A stretch of 64,000 nucleotides of DNA, taken from assembly GCA_029961745.1 (NCBI GenBank), contig CP124680.1:1860001-1924000 (forward strand). The letters are read 5' to 3'. The first letter of the stretch is position 1. Each line of letters opens with the position of its first letter. Positions 17,482-26,537 of the stretch are shown piece after piece. Position numbers and translations under genes: made by a program. The DNA comes from Nocardioides sp. L-11A. GTDB taxonomy: Bacteria > Actinomycetota > Actinomycetes > Propionibacteriales > Nocardioidaceae. Below the pieces are notes generated by a model, which saw only the letters and a list, made by a program, of their open reading frames with translations, had not been told where the DNA came from and did no database searches.

Positions 17482-18489
17482 TCAGGATGTCGAGCGGCGT
17501 CGAGCGTCCGCGGGGACCCGCTTCTCGGTGTCGATCCAGCGTCGTTCGAACCCGAGCCGTTCGTTGTGGGCGACCGAATCGAGCACGAATCCGATCGCGA
17601 CCATCAGCATGGCCATCAGGCACAGTCCGGTGGCCAGAATGGCCAGCGGCACATGGTAGATGTAGTTGTGCTGGAACCAGTCCTGGATCACGGGCACCGC
17701 AGCGATCGCTCCGGCGAGGGCGATGAGGATGCCGGCGAAGCTGAAGAACCGCAGGGGCCGGTAGAACCGGACGATCTGGGCGATCGTGAAGAGCACGCGA
17801 GCCCCGTCGGAGACGGTCCGGAGCTTCGACACGCTTCCCGGCGGCCGGTCGACGTAGTTGATGGGCAGTTCGACGACGCGCAGTCGGTGGTGGAGTGCGT
17901 GCATGGTCAGGTCGGCCTCGATCTCGAAGCCTTCTGCGATCACGGGGTAGGTCCGCACGAAACGTCGGCTGAACACGCGATAACCGCTCGTGATGTCGAC
18001 TAGGTCAGCTCCGAAGAGCCTGTTGATCGTCCCCTTGATGAAGTTGTTGCCGGCGTTGTGTAGGGAGCGCTTGTTCTCTCGCGCGTAGTGCCCGCCGCTC
18101 ATGCGATCACCCACAACCATGTCGGCGCGGCCGCTCACGACCGGCTCGAGGAGAGGAAGCACGTCACTGGCCGGGTAAGTCAGATCGGCGTCGGCGAGTA
18201 CGAACACGTCCGCGTCGAGTTCGACGAAAGCGCGGCGGACCGCATTGCCCTTGCCAGGGCGGAGCTCTTCGAGGACCGAGCCCGGGCAGCCCAGTTCCTC
18301 AAGCGTCTGCGCGGCGAGGGCCGCCGTCGCGTCCGACGACCGATTGTCGATGATGTGGATGCGGGCAGCGGGCAGTGCCCCGTGGAAATCACGGATTGTC
18401 TCGGCGATCGTCGCCTCTTCGTTGTACGCGGGAAGTACGACCGCGATGTCGAGGTCGGCGAGGTCAGCCGAGCTGAGGCTCCGGGTCAT
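17482..18489 (-). CDS. Family-2 glycosyltransferase, polyprenyl-phosphate sugar type
   Basis: A 335-residue protein. The N-terminal GT2 domain has AVVLPAYNEEATIAETI, GKGNAVRRAF and the DADLTYP metal site; MVVGDRM and DITSGYRVFSRRF are typical of DPM1/GtrB-like enzymes. The C-terminus has two membrane helices (about residues 230-255 and 270-300) and a basic tail. Such enzymes load a sugar or phosphosugar on undecaprenyl phosphate for use outside the membrane. ATG at 18489 lies four bases after the methyltransferase stop, so they share an operon. Its natural partner would be the polytopic protein encoded upstream at 19219-20799, possibly a GT-C enzyme. Confidence 0.85.
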   Translation of the reverse strand: MTRSLSSADLADLDIAVVLPAYNEEATIAETIRDFHGALPAARIHIIDNRSSDATAALAAQTLEELGCPGSVLEELRPGKGNAVRRAFVELDADVFVLADADLTYPASDVLPLLEPVVSGRADMVVGDRMSGGHYARENKRSLHNAGNNFIKGTINRLFGADLVDITSGYRVFSRRFVRTYPVIAEGFEIEADLTMHALHHRLRVVELPINYVDRPPGSVSKLRTVSDGARVLFTIAQIVRFYRPLRFFSFAGILIALAGAIAAVPVIQDWFQHNYIYHVPLAILATGLCLMAMLMVAIGFVLDSVAHNERLGFERRWIDTEKRVPADARRRSTS

Positions 18490-18493
18490 GAGG

Positions 18494-19222
18494 TCACGCC
18501 GCCGTCCCACCGGTGGACTGCGACCGGTTGTCGATGTAGAGGAAGAGGTTGGAACTGAACCAGCCGAGCTTCAGCCCCGTACGTCCGACCTGTGCATCGG
18601 ACGCCGCCGGCGGCACGGCCCGATGCAGTCGCCGCTCGGACATCAGGATCAGCTCTGACGGGTCCGTCCAGGACTGCTTGCCCAGAGCCCGGCAGGCCAC
18701 CCTGAAGGTCGAGTCGCTCCAGTGGGCGAATGGGATCTTGGTGTGATGCTCGACAGGGAAGAAGCGGTGGGGGACGGTGAAGAAGACAATGTCGGCGACA
18801 CGCAGCGCCTCCGCGACGAAGGCCTGCTGGTTCGCCGGACTTCCGACATGCTCGAGAACCGCGTTCGACACTGCGACGTCGAACTGTCTGTCGCTGAAGG
18901 GCATCGGCTCGTTCGGAACGATCTGGTGGTAGGCGATGTCGGGGAACTCCTGCTGGAACTCCGGTGCCGCACCGATGCCCGCTGCGGTGATCTGAGAACG
19001 GTGGGGATAGGTCTGCTCGAGGAAATTGGCACCTTCGCCGAGGACGTCGGACACGCCGATGTCGAGGATGCGCGTGGTGCTCGTCGGGCGTACACGGTCG
19101 ACCAGATCCTGATACATCCGTCGACGGGCCCGGATCATCAGCTTCTCGGTGAGGCCGGCCGGCTTGATGACCTCGTAGTACCGCTCATCGACGGGCTGCT
19201 CACGGTGCCGGTCTCCGGTCAT
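18494..19222 (-). CDS. Class I SAM-dependent methyltransferase
   Basis: A 242-residue protein of the methyltransferase 11/25 type. Motif I is ILDIGVSD (about residue 45), the acidic motif II region is ITAAGIGAAPEF, and FDVAVSNAVLEHVG matches motif IV with the usual post-motif helix; VADIVFFTVPHRFFPVEHHT is typical of glycan- or quinone-like methylases. The substrate is unknown; placement between a GT2 gene and a membrane glycan gene suggests methylation of a surface sugar or capping of a chain. ATG at 19222 overlaps the upstream stop (ATGA). Confidence 0.8.
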   Translation of the reverse strand: MTGDRHREQPVDERYYEVIKPAGLTEKLMIRARRRMYQDLVDRVRPTSTTRILDIGVSDVLGEGANFLEQTYPHRSQITAAGIGAAPEFQQEFPDIAYHQIVPNEPMPFSDRQFDVAVSNAVLEHVGSPANQQAFVAEALRVADIVFFTVPHRFFPVEHHTKIPFAHWSDSTFRVACRALGKQSWTDPSELILMSERRLHRAVPPAASDAQVGRTGLKLGWFSSNLFLYIDNRSQSTGGTAA

Positions 19223-20799
19223 TTGCTCGTCCCTTGCTTGACGTCGGTCGGGTGATACTCCATCAGGGTGCACGGAACCCTCGAACGAAGACCCTCGCAT
19301 GGACCGGCATCTTGCCAGCCGGCTCCGGTGTAGAAGTCCAGATAGGTTGCGCAGAGTTGGGTGTCGGCTCGGATGCAGACGGCGCGCGGAGGAGTCCCGC
19401 CGTCCTCGATCTCGTCAACGAGAGCCGTCTCGTAGCGCGACAGGTCCCCCCCGGACTTCTCGTTGGCGACGTAGGCGGCGGTGCGGCCGTCCTCGAGCAT
19501 CTGGTGCATGGTCGGCCAACCGAGCCAGTAGTCACCGGCGATGAAACGGGCGTCCTGTGACCGGGCGAAGTCGGCGATCGGCGCTGCTTCTCGGGCCAGG
19601 GCCCCATCCCACGCCGGTCGCGCGGGTCCGGCCAGCGCGGCCAAGCAGGCGGCCAGGGCAACAGCGATGACGGCCGCTTGGCGCTGGCGCCGATCGGTGC
19701 TGGCGACGTGCCCCATGGCCAGGAGAGCGGTCGACGCGATCACCCCGACGATGAGGAGCAGGTCGGGGAAGAAGTACCGGAAGTGGAGAGTGTTGGCGGT
19801 CGTCCACGGGTTGCCGGCGAAGAGGGCTGTGTAGCCGAGGCAGAAGAGCACGCACACGGCGAAGCGCCTGATCGTGCTCGCGGGCACGTCCGCTGCACGC
19901 CACAGGAGCACCGCCAGCGCGAACGCGATGAGCACGACCAGCCTCAATCCACCGAATGCGCCGAGGACGTTCCCCACGGCTGTCGAGAACCCGGTCGCCA
20001 GGAGGTGGGGATCGAAGCTGAAGTACGACGTGTCCGGCTGGGGCGTCGGGGTCGAGACGTCGACTGAGTCCATGAGCACCAGCCACACGCCGAGCCAGGC
20101 GATCCACACAGCACCGAAGCCGATCCACGGGATCAGACGGCGGGTCCTCAGGACCTCGACAGCGGTGAGGAACGCGGGCACGAGAGCGACAGACGGATTG
20201 AGGCCCATGGCGATGCCGGCGAAGGCCACCGCAGCCAGTCGGCCGGACACCGGGCTGCGTCGCCAGAGGAGGAACGCGGACCATGCCAGGAACCACGACC
20301 AAGAATACGGTTGGCCCTCGAGTGCCAAGGCGTGGACGGTGATGGGCTCGAGACCGGCGAAGGCGGCGGCGGCGAGGACCAGGAACGGGACCGCACGCGG
20401 CAGCGCGCGCACCTTCTCGCCGAGATGGTCCGCCAGCAGGCCGGACAGTAGACGGAGCAGTAGAACGAATCCGAGTGCATTGAGGAACATGCAGACGAAC
20501 AGGTTTGCGTCCGGGGACGAAACGGGGCTGGCCAGGAGCGAGACGAACGAGGCGAGCCGATTCTGGCCCCAGTAGAAGAGGCTGGGCGACTGGACCGACA
20601 TGGTCGACTGCTCGACGCCGTCCGCGTTGAGACCGGTGCCGCCGTAGCGCAGGACGGTCCAGGCGGCGATTGCCAGGACCAAGCCAACCTCGATGAGGCG
20701 GCCGGTCCAGGCGTGCTCAGTCGCGACGAACCGGTGAGAGATCGGGGACGTATCTGGTGCGTTCGAGGGGGTGACAGACGTCTCGTGGTTCCGCGACAC
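19219..20799 (-). CDS. Polytopic membrane protein of the glycan locus, GT-C-like
   Basis: A 526-residue protein with about eleven hydrophobic segments between residues 35 and 420, then a C-terminal extracytoplasmic region of about 120 residues containing several Cys (VCIRADTQLCATYLD, GPCEG, VPCTLM). The first loop after helix one carries GLNADGVEQS, the place where GT-C enzymes keep their acidic catalytic residue. It may therefore be a lipid-linked sugar transferase, but no family-specific motif is certain. GTG at 20799 has a very good GGAGG ribosome binding site. Divergent from the FkbM gene across a 141-bp gap. Confidence 0.68.
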   Translation of the reverse strand: MSRNHETSVTPSNAPDTSPISHRFVATEHAWTGRLIEVGLVLAIAAWTVLRYGGTGLNADGVEQSTMSVQSPSLFYWGQNRLASFVSLLASPVSSPDANLFVCMFLNALGFVLLLRLLSGLLADHLGEKVRALPRAVPFLVLAAAAFAGLEPITVHALALEGQPYSWSWFLAWSAFLLWRRSPVSGRLAAVAFAGIAMGLNPSVALVPAFLTAVEVLRTRRLIPWIGFGAVWIAWLGVWLVLMDSVDVSTPTPQPDTSYFSFDPHLLATGFSTAVGNVLGAFGGLRLVVLIAFALAVLLWRAADVPASTIRRFAVCVLFCLGYTALFAGNPWTTANTLHFRYFFPDLLLIVGVIASTALLAMGHVASTDRRQRQAAVIAVALAACLAALAGPARPAWDGALAREAAPIADFARSQDARFIAGDYWLGWPTMHQMLEDGRTAAYVANEKSGGDLSRYETALVDEIEDGGTPPRAVCIRADTQLCATYLDFYTGAGWQDAGPCEGLRSRVPCTLMEYHPTDVKQGTSK

Positions 20800-20928
20800 G
20801 TCCGCACCTCCGTTGGTCCTGGGACACGCTCGCCATCCCGTGTCGGCCGTCCACCCTACTGATAGGTCGAACGGATGATAGGCGGCGGGCCGCGGCGTTG
20901 TGGAATCGTCTCCGGCTTGCGGCGCCGT

Positions 20929-20934
20929 TAAGGT
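20929..20934 (+). promoter_or_regulatory. -10 element of a leaderless promoter
   Basis: TAAGGT ends six bases before the GTG at 20941, placing the transcript start at the start codon; no Shine-Dalgarno sequence is present. It would drive the five-gene plus-strand glycan operon. Confidence 0.5.
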
Positions 20935-20940
20935 ACGCGG

Positions 20941-21975
20941 GTGGCTGATGGCATCTTCGTCTCCTATGCCCAGAACGGTGAGGACGTCCTGCTCTGGCGG
21001 GCGCTCGGACACGTGAGGAACGGGCGCTATGTCGATGTCGGTGCGTGGGACGCCGTCGAGCACTCGGTCACCAAGGCGTTCTACGACCGCGGGTGGCGCG
21101 GGGTCAACGTGGAACCGGTGCCGGAGCTCGCCGAGAGCATCCGACAGGCCCGGCCGGCCGATCTGGTCGTCCAGGCAGCGGTGACGTCCGACGAGGCTGC
21201 CGAGCTGGTGCTCCACCGCGTCCACCAACCGGGAGCGGAGCGCGATGTCACGGGCCTGTCGACGCTGGTCGCCGACGTCGCAGCCCGTCATGCCGTCGAT
21301 GACCGCTTCGTCGTCGACGACATCACCGTCCCGACCGTCACCCTGTCGGCGCTGTTCGAGTCCGAGCTGCTCGGAGACACGGTGCATTTCCTGAAGGTGG
21401 ACGTCGAGGGCGCGGAGGCCGACGTCCTCGGGTCGATCGACTTCTCCCGTCATCGACCGTGGGTCGTCGTCGTCGAGGCCACGGAGCCGCTCTCGACCGA
21501 GCCGTCCCACGAGCCCTGGGAGGGTCTGCTGCTCGGGGCCGGTTACGAGTTCGCCATCTTCGACGGGCTCTCGCGCTACTACGTCGCTGCGGAGCAGAGC
21601 GAGGTCAAGCGCGCTCTGAGCTACCCGGTCTGCGTGTTCGACGAGTACACGACCGCGCGCGAGATTCGACAGGGCGAGGAGCTCGCCGGGATCCGCGCGG
21701 CACATGCCGAGGCGATCGACCGCGGTCGTGAGCTCTGGGAGGACGTCGTGCACTGGCGAGGAGTCGCGCTGGAGTCGTGGGCGCAGGGCTTCAAGGAGCG
21801 CGAGCGCCTGACCAACCGGCTCAAGGTCGTCAAGGAGCGCAACGCCGACCGCAACCTGGCCCACAAGAAGAAGGTGCGGGAGCTGCGTGACCGGATCGAC
21901 CGCATCGAGCACAGCTCGTCGTGGCGTGTCACCCGGCCGCTTCGCTGGGCGAGGTCGAAGGCGTCGAGCCGGTGA
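20941..21975 (+). CDS. FkbM-family methyltransferase with C-terminal coiled coil
   Basis: A 344-residue protein. The FkbM domain (about residues 5-225) shows SYAQNGEDVLLWRA, YVDVGAWD (motif I), VNVEPVP and HFLKVDVEGAEADVL, all typical of the family that O-methylates sugars and polyketides. A highly charged coiled coil follows (about 240-325), ending with HSSSWRVTRPLRWA, the same tail motif as the small protein at 14274. It opens a five-gene operon; its TGA overlaps the GTG of the next gene (GTGA). It probably caps or decorates the glycan made by the following glycosyltransferases. Confidence 0.85.
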   Translation: MADGIFVSYAQNGEDVLLWRALGHVRNGRYVDVGAWDAVEHSVTKAFYDRGWRGVNVEPVPELAESIRQARPADLVVQAAVTSDEAAELVLHRVHQPGAERDVTGLSTLVADVAARHAVDDRFVVDDITVPTVTLSALFESELLGDTVHFLKVDVEGAEADVLGSIDFSRHRPWVVVVEATEPLSTEPSHEPWEGLLLGAGYEFAIFDGLSRYYVAAEQSEVKRALSYPVCVFDEYTTAREIRQGEELAGIRAAHAEAIDRGRELWEDVVHWRGVALESWAQGFKERERLTNRLKVVKERNADRNLAHKKKVRELRDRIDRIEHSSSWRVTRPLRWARSKASSR

Positions 21976-23432
21976 CGATGCCGACCAGTGCGAGCCTGCT
22001 CGAGGCGCTCGACCAGCGCCTGCGTGCAGTGGCTCCTCATCTGCTCGAGGAGGTTCCGCCGCCCACGGGTGTGCCGACGATCGACGGCGTGCAGGTCCTC
22101 GAAGCATTGGTCGACCGGCTCCGGGCACGAACCGACTCAGCGGATGTGTGGCTCGTCGTCGCGGCCCTCACCGCACAGCTGCCGACGTCCGACCTCGTCC
22201 GGATGGTTCGCCGACGGCTCGGGCTGCTCGCGAAGCGAGACGTCGTGATCTGGCTGTTGAACCTCGCTGCGTCCACGATGGGAACATCGGACGCCGATAC
22301 CGAGATCGAGGTCATCACCGACCGTCCCATCGTGGACGTCGACTTCAGCGCGCGGAGCGATCTGCTGACGGGCATCCAGCGGGTCGTCCGACAGCTCGTC
22401 CCCCGCTGGGACGGCGACCACGAGATCGAGCTGGTGCGCTGGGACGACAGCAAGGCGTTCACTGCCCTGTCTGAGGAGGAGCGTGGTCGCGTCCGCGCTT
22501 CATCCGGGCGTGCCGCTGACGGCTCGGGCGATCGTCGGCGTCGGATCATCCCGTGGGGCGCCCCGGTCCTGCTGCTGGAGGTGCCGTTCATGGAGGAGGG
22601 GCGACGCCTGGCAGGATTGGCGGAGTTCTCCCCGAGCCCGGTCGGCATCATCGGCTATGACTGCATCCCCGTGGTCAGCGCCGAGCTGGTGACGGAGAAG
22701 GATCGCGAGAAGTTCGCCGAGTACCTCGAGCTCGTGAAGTACGTCGACGTCGTCGCGGGCATCAGTACCAGCGCCGCGGCGGAGTTCGCCGGCTTCGTGT
22801 CGGCGTTGCCGGCTCAGGGGATCGACGGACCGCGGATCGTGACGTGCGGGCTTCCGACGACCGTGAAGGTCGCCTCGGACCGTGCGTCGGTGGAGCTGCC
22901 TCTCCCGGAGGTGCTCTGCGTCGGCACCGTGGACCGCCGCAAGAACCAGATCGTCCTCGTCGAGGCCGCCGAGCATCTGTGGCGTGCCGGTGAGAGGTTC
23001 CGGTTGCGCCTGATCGGACCCATCAGCGGTCAGGACGACGAGTCGCGTCTGCTCATCGAGAGCCTGGTCGAGGCGGGCCGACCGCTGTCGGTCGACAAGG
23101 AGGTCTCGGACGCCGATCTCGACGCTGCGTATCGTTCCGCGCGGATGGTCGTCTTCCCGACCCGGCACGAGGGGTTCGGTCTCCCGGTCGCCGAGGCGCT
23201 CTCCTACGGCGTCCCCGTGGTCACGTCCGACTTCGGGAGCACTCGAGAGATCGCCGAGGGCAACGGCGCGATCCTGGTCGACCCTGTCGACGTCGGCGCC
23301 GTGATGTCGGCGATTCGGGCTCTCCTGACCGATGACGAGCTCCATGCCCGGCTCGTGCACGAGGCGCGGTCGCGGGACACCCGGTCGTGGGACGACTACG
23401 CCGCAGAGCTTTGGCAGGTGTTGGTGCCGTGA
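21972..23432 (+). CDS. Family-4 glycosyltransferase, tandem paralogue 1
   Basis: A 486-residue protein: a helical N-terminal extension (about 100 residues), a GT-B fold N-domain with SDLLTGIQRVVRQLVPRW and VGIIGYDCIPVV, and a GT4 C-domain with VLCVGTVDRRKNQ and FPTRHEGFGLPVAEALSYG (the EX7E donor-binding motif). It overlaps the FkbM stop (GTGA); an ATG two codons later is the alternative start. It is closely similar in plan and motifs to the next gene, so the two arose by tandem duplication and may add consecutive, related sugars. No membrane segment. Confidence 0.85.
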   Translation: MTMPTSASLLEALDQRLRAVAPHLLEEVPPPTGVPTIDGVQVLEALVDRLRARTDSADVWLVVAALTAQLPTSDLVRMVRRRLGLLAKRDVVIWLLNLAASTMGTSDADTEIEVITDRPIVDVDFSARSDLLTGIQRVVRQLVPRWDGDHEIELVRWDDSKAFTALSEEERGRVRASSGRAADGSGDRRRRIIPWGAPVLLLEVPFMEEGRRLAGLAEFSPSPVGIIGYDCIPVVSAELVTEKDREKFAEYLELVKYVDVVAGISTSAAAEFAGFVSALPAQGIDGPRIVTCGLPTTVKVASDRASVELPLPEVLCVGTVDRRKNQIVLVEAAEHLWRAGERFRLRLIGPISGQDDESRLLIESLVEAGRPLSVDKEVSDADLDAAYRSARMVVFPTRHEGFGLPVAEALSYGVPVVTSDFGSTREIAEGNGAILVDPVDVGAVMSAIRALLTDDELHARLVHEARSRDTRSWDDYAAELWQVLVP

Positions 23433-25012
23433 AGGATCGTGGGGTGTTGATGAGGCAGCACTGGGACGAGCGCGCGCCGGAGCGCGCCCGGGCCATTCTC
23501 GAGCGGATGGGCGAACGACAGCGGCGCGCCGCCGCAGCGAGGATCGCCACGCTGATCGAGGTCCTGGCGGGAGGGTCCTCCACCGGCACCGCCGGATCGG
23601 GGGGTTCCGATGACCCGACGACCCAGATCGGTCGGCTCGAGGACCTCCTCGCACCTGCGGTGCCGGGCCACCTCTGGCTCGCGCGGGCGGTCCTGACCGG
23701 CCGGCTCCCCACCTCGGAGCAGACGGAATCGATGGCCCGGACCGCCAGGTTGCGCGGTCCCTGGGCGGCACTGCTCTCCGCGTTGCGCGTCCTCGAGCGC
23801 ACCGACGAGCCCGCTCCGGTGCGGGTTGCCGTCGGCACGGTCACCTGCGACATCCACGACACCTCGAGGACCGACTTCGTCTCGGGTATCCAACGCGTCG
23901 TGCGCGCGGTCTCGGTCCGCTGGGCTGAGCGCGAGGGAGTCGAATTCGTCGGGTGGACCCCGGACCTGCGGGCGATGCGTCCGCTGTCCCCGGTCAACCA
24001 CGCACGGATCTTCGGGGGTGAGGTCGTCCGGGAGGACCACGCTCCTCCGCCCGAGGTCGTGGTGCCGTGGGCGGGCACTCACCTGGTGCCGGAACTGGCA
24101 GGCGATCCCAACCGGATCACGAGGATCATGGCCCTCGCCAGCTATGCCGAGTGTCGGGTGGGAATCATCGGCTACGACTGCATCCCCCTGACCACGGCGA
24201 GCTCGGTGGCTCCCGGGATGACCGGCATGTTCGCGCGCTACCTGGCGTCGAGCCGCAACGTCGACCGCATCGCGGCGATCTCGGACGCTGCGGCGACGGA
24301 GTACCTCGGCTGGCGCGGGATGCTCGCCGGCGTGCGCGAGGAAGGACCGCTCGTCAAGGGCATCACCCTGCCCGTCGCCGGGCAGACGCCGAACGAGGAG
24401 TCCTTGGCCGAGGCCCGTCGTCGGCTCGGCGTCACGTCGGTCCCGATGGTGCTCGTGGTCGGTAGCCATGAGCCCCGCAAGAACCACCTCGCGGTCCTGC
24501 ACGCGGCCGAGCTGCTGTGGCGCGAAGGCCTGAGGTTCTCGCTCACCCTGGTCGGCGCCGCCTCCTGGAAGGCTGAGGCGTTCTACGAGGCGATCGGCGA
24601 CCTGCAGGGGGCAGGACGGCCGGTCCAGTCGATCCGAGGACTGCCCGACGACCAGCTCTGGGCTGCGCTCCAGCTGGCCCACTGCACGCTCTTCCCCTCG
24701 CTCAACGAGGGATTCGGACTGCCCGTGGCCGAGTCGCTCGCTGCCGGCACCCCAGTGATCACGAGCGACTTCGGAAGCACGCGGGACATCGTCGCCCCGG
24801 ACGGCGTGCCGCTCGGCGGCATCCTGATCGATCCTCGAGACGACCAGGCGATCGTCGACGCTCTGCGGACGATGCTGGCGGATCGTGAGACCTACGACCG
24901 CCTCCAGGCGGAGGTGTCGAAGCACGACCTCGGCTCGTGGGACGATTACGCCGCCCAGGTGTGGGACTTCCTGGTCGAGGACGGCGGTCGGGGTGTGCGC
25001 CACGCTCGCTAG
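23429..25012 (+). CDS. Family-4 glycosyltransferase, tandem paralogue 2
   Basis: A 527-residue enzyme with the same architecture as the upstream gene: Arg/Ala-rich helical N-terminus, RTDFVSGIQRVVRAVSVRW, VGIIGYDCIPLTT, VLVVGSHEPRKNH and FPSLNEGFGLPVAESLAAG with the two donor-binding Glu. GTG at 23429 overlaps the preceding stop (GTGA); ATG at 23450 is a weaker alternative. The GIQRVVR and GYDCIP blocks are shared by both paralogues and are not part of the general GT4 motif set, so they probably reflect common acceptor recognition. Confidence 0.85.
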   Translation: MKDRGVLMRQHWDERAPERARAILERMGERQRRAAAARIATLIEVLAGGSSTGTAGSGGSDDPTTQIGRLEDLLAPAVPGHLWLARAVLTGRLPTSEQTESMARTARLRGPWAALLSALRVLERTDEPAPVRVAVGTVTCDIHDTSRTDFVSGIQRVVRAVSVRWAEREGVEFVGWTPDLRAMRPLSPVNHARIFGGEVVREDHAPPPEVVVPWAGTHLVPELAGDPNRITRIMALASYAECRVGIIGYDCIPLTTASSVAPGMTGMFARYLASSRNVDRIAAISDAAATEYLGWRGMLAGVREEGPLVKGITLPVAGQTPNEESLAEARRRLGVTSVPMVLVVGSHEPRKNHLAVLHAAELLWREGLRFSLTLVGAASWKAEAFYEAIGDLQGAGRPVQSIRGLPDDQLWAALQLAHCTLFPSLNEGFGLPVAESLAAGTPVITSDFGSTRDIVAPDGVPLGGILIDPRDDQAIVDALRTMLADRETYDRLQAEVSKHDLGSWDDYAAQVWDFLVEDGGRGVRHAR

Positions 25013-25015
25013 GCT
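25010..25015 (+). promoter_or_regulatory. -10 element of a leaderless promoter
   Basis: TAGGCT ends six bases before the GTG at 25022 and overlaps the stop of the preceding gene, suggesting an internal promoter that starts transcription at the start codon. Confidence 0.4.
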
Positions 25016-25021
25016 GACGCC

Positions 25022-25381
25022 GTGACATCGAGAGCAGGTGACCTGGTCAGGCAGGCGGATCTCGGGCTTCCGTACGAGAGCAAGCACGTGTTCCGCCGCG
25101 CGCTCATGCATGTTCCCTGGCGGATGTTCGTCGGGCGACAGGTCGCGTTCAACCGGTCCACTGCCGACGCGCTCACCGAGCTGGCCGATGCGGTCAGGCG
25201 GATGGAGAAGCGCGTCGATCGCATCGCCCGTGAGGCGGAGGAGGCGGCGATCGCCCATCGGGAGAGCGGCGCGGTCGCGGTTCGCGAGCAGCTCTACGAC
25301 ACCGAGGGCGCGCTGCGTCGCGATCTCGCAGCCCTCCAGATGGAGATCGCCCGGCTGACCCAGGAGGCGCGGGGGTCGTGA
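25022..25381 (+). CDS. Small coiled-coil protein of the glycan locus
   Basis: A 119-residue protein that I do not recognise by family. The first 45 residues contain an amphipathic, Arg/aromatic-rich stretch (FRRALMHVPWRMFVGRQVAF), possibly membrane-associating. Residues 46-115 form a long charged coiled coil. Its GTGA stop/start overlap with the next glycosyltransferase implies tight co-expression. Together with the gene at 14274 and the FkbM C-terminus it is the third coiled-coil element paired with a transferase in this locus. Confidence 0.72.
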   Translation: MTSRAGDLVRQADLGLPYESKHVFRRALMHVPWRMFVGRQVAFNRSTADALTELADAVRRMEKRVDRIAREAEEAAIAHRESGAVAVREQLYDTEGALRRDLAALQMEIARLTQEARGS

Positions 25382-26517
25382 CGGCGGGTGTCAACCTCGT
25401 CGGTGACTTCAGCGCCGTGCACGGCCTGGCCGAGGCCTCGCGGCGCGTCGTCGACGCGCTCGTCCTGGCCGGGGTCGACGTGTCGATCGTGGAGGCGACG
25501 AGCGGCGCCCCGCGCGATCCGGGCCGCCGCAGCGCGGCCCTGGACGCGCTGCCCCGGGGGCGGCGCCACCCCATCGACCTCGTGCTCCTCAACGTCAACG
25601 AGATGGTCAACCTCACCGACGCCGATCTCGGCCGCTACACCATCGGCCTGTGGTACTGGGAGCTGCTCGAACTCAAGTCGGGCCACATCCGGCAGTACGA
25701 GCGGGTCGACGAGGTGTGGGCGGCGTCGGATCTCGTCGCGGGGACCTTTCGAGCGCTCGGCACCAAGCCGGTGCGGATGATCCCGGCGGTGGTGCCACCA
25801 GTGGAGGCGCCGGCCCTGGATCCGCGCGTGGCCACCCTGCCGGAGGGGCTGCGGGTGCTGTTCACCTTCGATGCGAACTCCAGCGTCGCTCGGAAGAACC
25901 CCTTCGGCTGCGTGGCGGCCTTCGCCGAGGCGTTCGGCGCCGAGGAGCGGGGAAGCAGCGCCCATCTCGTCGTCAAGGCGATGTCGAGCGAGCGGTTCCC
26001 GGGCCTCTTCGACGAGCTGCGCGAGGCTGTCGCCTCCGTCAACGGCACGTTGCTCAGTCAGGATCTTCCTCGGCCCCAGATGGACGCGCTCCTGGCGTCC
26101 TGCGACATCTACATGTCCCTCCATCGCTCCGAGGGCTTCGGCCTGGGAATGGCGGAGGCGATGAGTCTGGGCAAGGCCGTCGTCGCGACGGCCTTCGGTG
26201 GCAACACCTCGTTCATGACCATGGAGACGGCGGCACTGGTCGGCTACCGCATGCGCCCGATCGTTGCCGAGGACCACGAGATCCAGCCGACCTACGAGAA
26301 GGTCTACCGCCCTGGACGCTGGTGGGCGGAGCCGGATGTCTCCCAGGCGGCCGCGTGGCTACGTCTGCTGGCGGACGATCCGGCGCTCAGGCGGGAGATG
26401 GGTGCGCGGGCTGCTCGACACATCCAGGAGGTCGCCGGACCGCTGGCAGTCGGCCGTTCGATGGCGGCGCGCCTCGAGGAGATCACGGGCCTGCGTCGAG
26501 CCCCTGCCTCATCCTGA
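25378..26517 (+). CDS. Family-4 glycosyltransferase
   Basis: A 379-residue GT-B enzyme. The N-domain begins VNLVGDFSAVHGLAEASRR, a GlxA-like opening of the acceptor site. The C-domain has LFTFDANSSVARKNP and YMSLHRSEGFGLGMAEAMSLG with the EX7E motif; AFGGNTSFM follows, as in family 4 enzymes acting on rhamnan or mannan chains. GTG at 25378 overlaps the stop of the coiled-coil gene. The last gene of the plus-strand operon: its stop codon lies inside a strong terminator hairpin shared with the convergent dehydratase gene. Confidence 0.85.
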   Translation: MTAGVNLVGDFSAVHGLAEASRRVVDALVLAGVDVSIVEATSGAPRDPGRRSAALDALPRGRRHPIDLVLLNVNEMVNLTDADLGRYTIGLWYWELLELKSGHIRQYERVDEVWAASDLVAGTFRALGTKPVRMIPAVVPPVEAPALDPRVATLPEGLRVLFTFDANSSVARKNPFGCVAAFAEAFGAEERGSSAHLVVKAMSSERFPGLFDELREAVASVNGTLLSQDLPRPQMDALLASCDIYMSLHRSEGFGLGMAEAMSLGKAVVATAFGGNTSFMTMETAALVGYRMRPIVAEDHEIQPTYEKVYRPGRWWAEPDVSQAAAWLRLLADDPALRREMGARAARHIQEVAGPLAVGRSMAARLEEITGLRRAPASS

Positions 26518-26528
26518 GGCAGGGGCTC
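26498..26528. terminator. Bidirectional terminator hairpin overlapping a stop codon
   Basis: GAGCCCCTGCCTCA and TGAGGCAGGGGCTC form a perfect 14-bp stem with a three-base loop (TCC). The right arm begins with the TGA stop of the upstream gene. The hairpin lies between two convergent genes 20 bp apart and is symmetric, so it can serve both; no T-run follows on either side. Confidence 0.75.
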
Positions 26529-26537
26529 CGCATCCGC

